Assembly (NCBI GenBank): GCA_019925095.2
Contig: CM034398.1
Coordinates: forward strand, 1,932,001-1,996,000
Direction of reading: 5' to 3'
DNA length: 64,000 nt
Source: Dendrolimus kikuchii
Taxonomy: Eukaryota > Arthropoda > Insecta > Lepidoptera > Lasiocampidae
In this document: piece by piece, positions 35,801 through 47,800 of the stretch
Layout of the letters: every line of letters begins with the position of its first letter
Numbering within the stretch: position 1 is the first letter of the stretch
Translations under genes and position numbers: made by a program
The notes under the pieces: generated by a model
What the model was told of the DNA's origin: nothing
Database searches by the model: none
The model's input: the letters and a program-made list of their open reading frames with translations, nothing else

Positions 35801-38800
35801 GTGGGCGGCGTGGGAGCAGACCCTCGACCTGGCGCTGGCGCAGCTGCCCGCTCTGCTGCGGGACTCCCCCAGGGGCGAGGTGCTCGAGTACAGGCACTCG
35901 CCCTTTTTCAGGGACCAGCTGACTGCGTTTCAAGTCTGGCTGGATCTCGGTGAGTGTCCTTACGCATAAATGAAAATATATTTAATCTTATAGATTACTT
36001 ATTGAAAGCTATCTACGGCTGCTTTCAAAGCAATTTCAGTCACTGTTAAAGAAGAAGAAGTGGCGCAACAAACTCCCCAGCAACGTGTTTTCTTTTTATC
36101 CATGCAGGAACGGAGAAAGAATACAATTTCCTGCGTTGAGGCGGTCTGTCTTAAGAGGCGACAAAACAACCCACGGCCAGGTGGTAGGGCATTTGCCCGA
36201 CTGGACGGCTACCACTCCTGGTCTAAAGTATGTCGCCAAAACAACCTTGTGTTGTGTTCCGGCATTAGTGACCAGGTTCCAGTCTCCCTTAACAGAGCAG
36301 CAGCGCATTTGTAGCACCTTTGGTGTTGTAAATGTCCATAGGCGATGGTAACCGCTTTTCATCAAGTGGGTCGTCTGTCTGCTGAACTTATACATACATA
36401 CATAACTTCACGCCAGTTCCCTTGCGGGGTAGGCACGAACAACAGAGTGCCATTTAGGCTTATTCTTACACACCTCACTTGCCTCTTTGACATTCATAAC
36501 TCTTGTCATGCAAGCTCGTGCATGCTGAACTTATGCAATAAATAAATAAATAAAATATAATATGTGTGTCTGTCTGCCGATTATTATTTATTTATTCTTT
36601 TCCATGATCTATCTGTATTATATCAGTAAATACTGGGTAGAGATCACATCAATCCCATTCAGTGCAGTGAATGAATCTTGTTGAAAGTCCCGAGTGTACC
36701 GTTGCCTGGGAAGCGACATCCTCTTTGGGAGATTTTGGTGGGAACTGAAAGGGGACGTTGTGCTGTGCAGTTTTATTTTCTAAAAATGTGTAAAATTACT
36801 CTAAAATGAACAATAGTTGTAGGATGTTGATAGTTTTTGAGTAGTAATTATGTGTTTTGTGAGAAATGTGAACTGTATGGTCAAATGTGGCCTTTTGAGT
36901 TGTCACAAGAACTCCGTTGAATAATGTGGATTGTAGCCTACAATACAACTGCGCCTGGCTTAAAGGCCTAGTTGCATTAAACAATAAAAAAAAAAAATGT
37001 CCGCTTTGGGGAGCCGTGTGATGGAGCTGGGCGAGCGTGGCGCGTTGCAGGGTCGTGCGAGCGGTCGGCGCCGGAGCAGCTGCCGATGGTGCTGCAGGTG
37101 CTGCTGAGCACGCTGCACCGCGTGCGCGCGCTGCAGCTGCTGTGCCGCTTCCTGGCGCTGGGCGCGTGGGCGGCGCGCGCCACGCTGGCCGTCGGCATCT
37201 TCCCCTACATGCTCAAGCTGCTGCAGGCCGCCGCGCCCAACCTGCGCCCCTCCATGGTCTACATATGGGCGAAGATCGTGGCCGTCGACCCGGTCAGTGC
37301 CGTCACACGATCACACATTAGTATAATCTTGTCTGTTTGTTTGAACGCGCCAATCTCGGGAACTACTGGTCTGATTTGAAAAACTCTTTCAGCGTTCGAT
37401 AGCCCATTTATCGAGGAAGGCTATACGCTATATATCACCACGCTAAGACCAATAGGAGCAGGGCACCAATGAAGAGTGTTTCAAAATCGGGGGGGGGGGG
37501 GGTGTAAACATTCCACGCGGATGAAGTCGCGAGCAGAAGCTAGTCTATTATAAATAAATAGATAGATAACACTTTATTGCTCACCAAAATATACATTTAA
37601 AAAAATGCATAATACGAATAGTTGTTGGCAAAACAACAGGCGGCCTTATCGCTAAAAGCGACCTCCTTCAGGCAACCTAGCTTAAAAGAAATTCTTAACT
37701 AATCTGGCCATGTACGTGGAGCAGAAAGAAGATAGGACTGTACAATTTAAATATACATATTAACACTAATTTATACATTTAATACATATATAAATATAAT
37801 CTTACATACATACATAACTTCACGCCAGTTCCCTTGCGGGGTAGGGCACGGACAACAGAGCGCCATTTGGGCCCATTCTTACACACCTCACTTGCTTCTT
37901 TGACATTCATAACTCTTGTCATGCACGCTCGTCTGTTCTTAAGGCTCCTGACATCACCTTCTGCTAGTACACGATCAATTTGATCATGGAAGGTGTGTCG
38001 TGGCCTTCCACGACTTCTGCATCCATCCACTTTTGCATTGTATATCTGTTTAGTCATTCTTTCCACATGCCCGAACCACCGGAGCATTCCTTTCCTTACC
38101 TTCACCCCGACACTCTCTTTGAGACCAACTCTCTTTCTTACTTCGGTATCACGAACGCGGTCCGCGAGCGTCACTCCGCAGATTTTGCGCAGTGCTCGCA
38201 TCTAATAAATATAATCTTAATATATATATATATATCTATATATATAATTGAAATCCACGTATATAGTGACTTATCACGATATTTTAGGAACTATAATACC
38301 TATAGACTTGAAATTTGGCATGGCAACCTTCATTTCGCCAAGTAGAGGTCAGCTAAGAACGGATTTTGCGGCACGCGAAGCGGGCGGGTATCAGCTAGTT
38401 ATTTAATAAAACTACGTTTTAAATATTTTAAATGCTTTAAAACGTAGTTTTATTATGTATACAAGTTGCGAAAACTTAAAAAAATATTATTCAAGAATTA
38501 TTGTTCATCAACGTCGTGGAAGGCCACGACACACCTTCCATGATCAAATTGATTGTGTACTAGCAGAAGGTGATGTGAGGAGCCTTAAGAACAGACGAGC
38601 TTGCATGACAAGAGTCATGAATGTCAAAGAAGCAAGTGAGGTGTGTAAGAATAAGCCTAAATGGCGCTCTTTTGTTCGTGCCTACCCCGCAAGGGAACTG
38701 GCGTGAAGTTATGTATGTATTGTTCATCAACAATTTGAATTAATCTTTCAGAGCTGCCAAGTCGATCTGGTGAACGCTAAAGGGCATAAGTATTTCCTGG

Positions 38801-41765
38801 CCGTCCTGCAAGACCCAACGGTGGACGTGAGTTTATAAACCTTACTAGCTTTATGTTGCTGTGACAATTTGTAAAATATGGTAACTTACATTGTTAGGGA
38901 CTGTATGAATTTAGATCATAATATTGAAAAAACACGCTGGACAACATGGTGAAAATACATATATTTGGTGACTAATAAACAGAAATGTCATGCTCTTATA
39001 ATCAAAATAAATTTAAAAAACAAATATACGAAAGAGTTCGTAACATACATGTTTTACTTGGCACCAATTTCAAGATGTTGTAGAAAATTTTTTTTTTGCT
39101 TGATAATTTTTATTGATTAATGACGGCTCTGCACTTGCCAGATGTTTGATTCGTTTGCCCAAAAACAGCCATGTGTAGAGGAGATTATTCGTTGTATTTG
39201 CTTCATTTGTACAAATAAGGCAAATAGCCAGAAACGCGTTTCCATTGACTGTCAGTTTTCATGATACATCAAAGTACTCAAATTGGCCGAATATTTGCCG
39301 CTACCGTCCACACTAGAATATTTTTTTTTTTTTTATTCCTGGAGTTCAGCAGACAGGCAGACGGCCCACTTGATGGAAAGCGGTTACCATCGCCTATGGA
39401 CATTTGCAACACCAAAGGTGCTACAAATGCGCTGCTGCTCTCTTAAGCGAGACTGGAACCTGGTCACTAATGCCGGAACACAACTCAAAGTTGTTATGGC
39501 GGCATGCTCTAGACCAGGGGTGGTAGCCATCCAGTCGGGCAAATGCCCTACTACCACCTGGCAAAAGAATTGCGTAGGACATGATTTTAAAATGAGTTTG
39601 TAAGAGTAAGTTCCTTTTTCCTTTTTCTAAATTATAAGTATCCAGTTTTGGTTTAGATTTATTGTTATTTATTGTTAGGCCTTAAATTTATGGCTATACT
39701 GTCGGATACTTTTAAAAAAAAAAAAAAAGTAACATGACATTTTGTACTAAACCATTACAATGTACCACTTCAAATGAGGCGAGGTGATTTGTATGGTTTG
39801 AAAGCGGCAGTACATTGAAGTTAGCGTCATTCCCTCATTTGTCCCGTACGAAACTTCTAGTTCGGAAATCGGGTGGAAGAATTTATAAGGTGTTCCTCGG
39901 CGCAATCAGCAATCTATCTACATGTATAAAATAGAGTCGTGTTAGTTACACTGTTTATAACTCAAGAACGGCTCTACGGAGTTGGCTGAAAATTGGTGGG
40001 GAGGTGGCTTAGAACCAGCAGACGGATATAGGATACTTAGTAGTTACTTAGTACTTAGTAGGTGGCGCTGAGATAGGGTTCTAGAATCCTCCTAATCACC
40101 TGGACCGATGTTGGTGATTTTGTTTTTGTGGGTTCCCGGATGGTTTAGATTCACAATTAGAACCGGTAGGTGGCGCTGGGATCGGGTCCTAGATTTTTAT
40201 TTTTTCAGAGCAGGACAACGTCTGCCGGGGCCGCTAGTTATACATAATTATATTTCTAAGTTATGCAAAGTTGTCAGGACGAGATTGCTTTACGCAATAG
40301 ACTCCATTTTATACTGGCTCATAGTATTTTAATAATGACGGCGGTGAAATATACCCTTGTAATTCGCTTTTAACAGTTTTTTTTGTTGTTGTATAATTTA
40401 AATAATGTCCTGTAACTATTGGTGATTTTGTTTTTGTGTGTTTGAGTGGGTTCCCGGATGCTTTAGATTCACAATTAGAACCAGTAGGTAGGTGGCGCTG
40501 AGATCGGGCTCTAGAATCCTAATCACCTAGACCGATGATGGTGATTTTGTTTTTGTGTGTTTGGAGTGGGTTCCCGGATGGTTTAGATTCACAATTAGAA
40601 CCGGTAGGTGGCGCTGAGATCGGGTTCTAGAATCCTCCTAATCACCTGGACCGATGATGGTGATTTTGTTTTTGTGTGTTTGGAGTGGGTTCCCGGATGG
40701 TTTAGATACACAATTAGAACCGGTAGGTGGCTCGAAGATCGGGTTCTAGAATCCTCCTAATCACCTGGACCGATTTTGGTGATTTTGTTTTTGTGTGTTT
40801 GAGTGGGTCCCCGGATGGTTTAAATCAACAATTGGAACCGGTAGGTGGCGCTGGGAACGGGGTCCTAGATTTTTATTTTTTCAGAGCAGGACAACGTCTG
40901 TCGGGGCCGCTAGTGTTCCAGTAAAGTAAAAATGAGCACTTGCAGCTGTCAATGTGAAAAACAAATATATTTAGTGTGTTTGAGGTCTTTGCTCATTCAG
41001 ACAATGTGTAGATGGTATGGTTGTGATATTATTATTATCCGTGCAGGAACAGAGAAAGAATACAATTTCCTGCGTTGGGGTGGCAAATGATATGAATATA
41101 GTGGGAATATGAATTTTCAGAGTGGACATAGAACGCTGGCCGCGTACGTTTTGGCGGGCATCGTGGACAACTACCAGGCCGGGCAGGAAGCGGCACTTCA
41201 GGTAATTCTACAACTATTCTATGCGAAATGAAATGATATATTTGTTCTTGCATAAATGTAGTTGTATACAGGTGTTATTCCTAAGAATACATGGTTCTCA
41301 GTACATTTTACCAGTTTTACTGCTGTGCGTGTGTCTTAGTTCGATCCTGGCCGGAACATATGCCCTCGTAGATACGTCAGTTTTCTGATCTAATGTGCAT
41401 AGTGTTACGATTACGACGTACTAATAACGATGGAGGAAAACATCGTGATGCAACCCGCACATAGAGATAACCGATGTGTCAAACCTGCCAAGCCGCCTTG
41501 GACAAGTGTGGTGGGTATACTGTCCGTTCCCCCTTTAAATATATAAATTACGTGTCACATTGTTTGTCCGTGATGGACTCCTAAACTAATTGACAGATTT
41601 TAATCAAATTTGCACACCGTGTGCAGTGTGATCCGACTTGAAAGATAGGATAGCTTACATTTGGACCCGGTAGGTGGCGCTGGGATCGGGTTCTAAATTT
41701 TATTTCTTCAGGGCAGAATAACGTCTGCCGGGACAGCTAGTATATATATACATATATATATATAC

Positions 41766-41844
<79 letters not shown>

Positions 41845-44800
41845 TATATACTAGCTATCCGTTCCGTCATTACAACTTATATGGGTCAAACTCAATTTGT
41901 ATTAGAATAAAAGAGACGATATAATTCTCTTGGTTTTTACGCGACAATTGTGATTCCAGCTTTTGGAAAAACAAAAAATATTTTTGGTCCCTGATTGAGG
42001 GTTAAACGTATATGAATGTTTAACAAGTTGCTTCACTGACTTGTTTGGAACTACCTCCAAATTTTTGTTGTAATTTTTTTATTTGTGTTGTTGAACATAT
42101 TAGTCACTGGAAGCAACTAACGCCTAAGGATACAGGCTTGGCCTAGTCTAGGTGTTACTTATATATAATCCTATCTAGTGCCACGTGTGTTGTTTTTTCT
42201 TTTCTGTGCCTGGGTTATTAATTTTTAGGCTCTTTGTGTGTCTTGGTTTGTTTGTGGAGTGTGCGTGTAATGCAATGCGATGGTAGTGCGCGTTGGTTTG
42301 AGTATGTGTATAAGTTTTATTGTTAGTTATGTGTTTGTGACTTTGTGTGGTGTCATAATTTATTGTTTAATTGTTGTGACATGAAAAATTTTCAGTTGGT
42401 GTTGATGATGATGGATGGTTTAAGAGGGGGATTATTGGCCCTCCAAGCAGTTGAACGAGGACTGCCCCTCGCTGGCGCAGTGGGTGTGCGTCGCCCTGGG
42501 CCGGCTGTGGCGCGGCTTCGACGCCGCCAGGTGGGCCGGGGTCAGGGACCTGGCCCACGAGAAGCTCTATCCGCTCTTGAAACATAGGAATCCGGAGGTA
42601 TTTAGTTTTATACCAGCCGACCCGGCAAACATCGTACCGCCTCAGAATCAATAAATAAATAAACTGAATGATAATTGCAGAATTTTTCAACTTTAGTAAA
42701 AAATTTGGTCAAAACTTAACCGGAACAAACACGTTTGGAAAAAAAACCCTTCACGTTTTAATTTAATTTGATTTCTGAACGACTTTAAAATTTGATTTCT
42801 AAACGACGGGCTGAACATCAAATGTTTGACAGGTAGGAATAGTTTCTAATGGAAAGCGAAATTGTTGTTTTTACTATATTCCAAGCATTTTTTTCATATT
42901 TACTCAGTTTTTAAAACTTCCCTGGACTTCTACAAATAATTCAAAACCAAAATTAGCCCAATCAGTCCAGCCGTTCTCGAGTTTTAGTGAGACTAACGAA
43001 CAGCAATTGATTTATCTATATATATATATGTACAAATTTTTGCTATTTGAGACTCGGCTTCGTACTCTTGATTTGGCAACGACACATTTACCGCAAATTC
43101 GTGTTTGAATTTAAAACAAAACGATTTATTGTTGTTGTCTCACTCTGTTTATATAGGATTTGTGTGAAAGAAAAAATTCTCTTTGTTTTGATATATGATA
43201 AACATTGCGATGCAGTCATTTGAGGTTTGCACCTGTGAAGCTGATAGCAGGTCTCATTATGAGACAGGAGCATTGCGGATTTCATTTTTTTTGTTTTCAT
43301 TCAGTCTATGAATTTTCAAAGAGGAATATCGAAATATCTGTGCAGGAACGGAGTAAGAATACAGTTTCCTGTTTTGGGGTAACAAGCAAAAAAACCAAAT
43401 GGTAGGGTATTTGCCCGTCTGGATGACTACCACCCCTGGTCTATGGACTATGTCGCCATGTCCATATTCAAATTCAAAAGTTTTTATTCGAAATAAGTTC
43501 CACTGGAGAACACTTTTTGAAAGTCATACATGTAAGTTAACTTCTTTATATTTCATATTCTATTTATATCTCAAATTATTTTTTTTAATAAGTTTTGTAC
43601 AGAATTACTTTTTGAAGAATTAATGGAGTTGTAGCAAACAATGCATACTCAATAAGACCAAGACAATAAAAGGAAAGAAAAATAATGTTATAGTTATAAT
43701 AATTAGGCTATGGTAACCGCTTTCCATCATACCCGTGCAATAAAGAAAGACGATGATTTGTGAACGTGGCGGGCTGTGGGCAGGTGCGCGCGTCGTGCGC
43801 GTTCGCGCTTGGTGCGTTCGCGTCCGCCGGCGGCACGGGCTCGCGCACCGAGCACGCCAACGCGCTCGACCAGCAGGTGGGTGTGCACCTCGCCGACAGG
43901 CTGCCCACCGACGCCAGCGTCATCGTCCGCGCCGAGATCCTCGCCGGTATGTCTCCCTCTCTCTCTCACTGACACACTCACATACTCATACACTTTCACT
44001 CGCACACCATAATGAATAAATGAATGAAAGCTCTTTTTATTGTTCATCATAAACTTAAACCTAGACAATTAATATGTATACATTTGCATGAGAACAATAG
44101 GCGGCGATATTGCTTATAACGATTTCTTGCAAGCAACCTGGTGTCCAAGGAAAAATAAGATATCACACTAACACAGACATGCGCCCACACACAAACACTC
44201 ACTCACGCACACACACTCACTCACTCACACGCACACTCTCACTCACTCACTCATACGCAAACTCTCACTCACTCACACGCACACACTCACTCACTCACTC
44301 ACTCACTCACATGCACACACTCACTCACTCACTCACACTCACGCACACACACTCACTCACTCACACGCACACTCTCACTCACTCACTCATACGCAAACTC
44401 TCACTCACTCACACGCACACACTCACTCACTCACTCACTCACTCACATGCACACACTCACTCACTCACTCACACGCACACACTCACTCACTCACTCACAC
44501 GCACACTCACTCACTCACTCACATGCACACACTCACTCACTCACTCACACGCACACACTCACTCACTCACTCACATGCACACACTCACTCACTCACTCAC
44601 ACGCACACACTCACTCACTCACTCACACGCACACACTCACTCACTCACTCACACGCACACTCACTCACTCACTCACATGCACACACTCACTCACCCACTC
44701 ACACGCACACACTCACTCACTCACTCACACGCACACTCACTCACTCACTCACATGCACACACTCACTCACTCACTCACACGCACACACTCACTCACTCAC

Positions 44801-47800
44801 ACGCACACTCACTCACTCACTCACTCACACGCACACACTCACTCACTCACTCACTCACACGCACACACTCACTCACTCACTCACACGCACACACTCACAC
44901 TCACTCACTCACTCACTCACATACACACACATACACATTCACAATGTTGTGAAAATGTCGAAGTTGGTACACCAACATCGGCAAGACAGCACATAATTAT
45001 AATGTGAGAATGCGAACATGTTTTACAATAAATTCTGATATTTTGAACACATGTGAAAATAGCATCTTATCGTCTAAACTCTAAATTATACATTTTTTAG
45101 ATAGGAATAATTTTAAATGCTTTTCAAACAATAATGACTACGTTGTTTGACTCCTTTTACTTGTACCTACATATTATGACAATAAATGGGGACGCTCGTA
45201 CAAAATTCATAAGGCTGTAACATTCTGTAAGTTTATATAAAATATCTCAATTTATTTGAATCCCCTATTTGCAATTGAAACGCTTAGGCTGGTGTGCATA
45301 GACATTTAACAAACAGTTAAAAATAAAATACATAATATAATTGCTGTTTAACCCTATATTTATAGCGATTATTTTATTTTAACCGTCGGTTAAATGTCTA
45401 TGCACACCAGCCTTAGCCAAGAGTAAAGACACGAATCTAAAACTCACGGAGCTTCATCCTAACAACATTTTCATACATACATGACTACTGCTGTAAGTAA
45501 TATCAAACAGTCAGTCTATGTACTATCAAGTCTGAAGATTTGACCTAAAATATGTCCCAAAAAACACTATTTAATTTCAAAAAAGCTAAAAAAATTGTAA
45601 TACTTATTGTTTAAAATCTCACAAGAGCATACAATTGAAAAAATCTTTGAAGTCGCGATTTTTGAATACGACTTTGTTAAAAGTCTTTGTTGCCGGACCA
45701 TAAATTAAAAAAAAAAAAAATGTATTTTTATTTGTTTCACAGCCCTCCAATGGCTGGTGCTCATATTCGAGCAGCACTTCATAGCTGTTTACATACGAGA
45801 GCGAATGCGCAGGAGTGACAGGTAACTTTATACTCCACACCTCTGAGTTTGAAGGTGATGTCAGGAGCCTTAAGAACAGACGAGGGTGCATGACAAGAGC
45901 TATGAATGTCAAAGCAGCAAGTGAGGCGTGTAAGAATAAGCCTGAATGGCGCTCTGTTGATCGTGCCTACCCCACAAGGGAACTGGCGTGAAGTTATGTA
46001 TGTATGTACCGCTGAGTTTTATAGCCCCCGTGATTATGAGAGAATGGGCCGATTTTTCAATCATCAGATAAAAGTTACACTGTAGAATAAAACACAATTT
46101 GGTAAAATTAAAAATGACAGTTGCTTGAATAAAATAGTTAAATTGCTTTAATTTGATTTGATTGAATTTAGTTAAGATATAACTTATTCAAGTGATAAAT
46201 TTTAACTGTTGATTACCACTTGTCCTTAAACTACCAAATTTTCACAGATGCTACATACATATATAGCATTGCCATGATATGATGTTAGCAATCTTGCTTC
46301 TTGCCCAGATGGTTAGTTCCACTTAAGAAAGTATACATAAGAAATCTAATATATAAAATTCTCGTGTCACAGTTTTCGTTGCCATACTCCTCCGAAACGG
46401 CTTGACCGATTTTGATGAAATTTTTTGTGCTTATCCGGTATCTATGAGAATCGGCCAACATCTATTTTTCATCCCCCTAAATGTTAGGGGTAGTCCACCC
46501 CTAAATATTTTTATTTATTTTTTAGACAAAAATTTTAATTTCTATTTTTTTATGATACAACATACAAAAATACATATAACCCTAAATTTGCACCCCTCTA
46601 CGATCAACCCCTATTTTTCATTTGTTAATTAAAACTTTAATTTTTTGGCAAGATTTTTAATCTTATTTTGTTATGACTTAGAATTAAATAAAAAAATATT
46701 ACTCTTTTAGATTCACAATTAGAACCGGTAGGTGGCGCTGAGATCGGGTTCTGGAATCCTCCTAATCACCGGGAGCGATTTTGGTGATTTTGTTTTTGTG
46801 TGTTTGAGTGGGTACCGGGATGGTTGAGATTCGCAATTAGAACCGGTACGTGGCGCTGGGATCGGGTTCTACAATTTTATTTTTTAAAGGCAGGACAACG
46901 TCTGTCGGGGCCGCTAGTAACACTATAGAAGGGTATTTAAATCATATACCTGCTATGTGGGTTTAGCAATCCGAAATTAATGCTTTAAAATATTGTAAGG
47001 TGTAGATCTTTGGAGTAGATATGCCCTTTTTTAAATTTATTTCGACTGTGGGTACGATGAAGAACTAAACGCCGACCAGACTTCACGATTCAGGTTTTAT
47101 ATGTGCCCTGCACAGATAAAAAAGAAAACGGCTTCTAGCCTTGTTATTCGCGTTGATGCTCGCTGCCAAAATGATGGCATCCGATGGCCGTGTCTCGAGT
47201 AATCGCGAGGATTGCCGAATCTACACGAGCATTGCCGAACTCGGGCGAAGATAACCGAACCTACCCGAGCATTGCCGATCTCAGGCGTCGTGGCGGCCTT
47301 TCAAATAATGTTTAATACCAACCGCGCGCAATTCCAAACGAATCACTTCGCAATTTTAATTGATAATGTTACAACCATTATGCAAAGAACAATTGACTAC
47401 GTAATTACGACGTCACACATTATCTTTAACCGTTAGGTTAGGTGGCTTTTAACTGTACTAAGACCGGTAATGCATTGACACCTTCCGTGGTGTTGCAAAC
47501 ATCCTTAAGTACTAGATTTTTTTTATTTTATTTAAAGTAATACAGTGTCCAATACTGATTATAATGGTCTTGTCACTCAATTTAAGCTCCTTCCATACTA
47601 CATAGCATAATTTATCATTACTACTAGCCTGAGTACTAGTAGAAGGTGATGTCAGGAGCCTTAAGAACAGACGAACGTGCATGACAAGAGCTATGAATGT
47701 CAAAGAAGCAAGTGAGGTGTGTAAGAATAAACCTTGAATGGCGCTCTGTTGTTCGTGCCTACCCCGCAAGGGAACTGGCGTGAAGTTATGTATGTATGTA

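Noticed and set aside
42396..42450. Extension of raptor exon 12 upstream to the TTTTCAG at 42395
   Set aside because: The distance is not a multiple of three for phase 0 and the exon frame meets TAA at 42421-42423, so it cannot supply the missing segment.
43727..44068. GC-rich minus-strand frames over raptor exons 13, 9 and 19
   Set aside because: Open only because of high GC at third positions of the real plus-strand exons; no family resemblance.
44110..44952. 280-codon His/Thr/Ser-rich frame
   Set aside because: A translation of the TCAC/CACA satellite; three frames are open at once.
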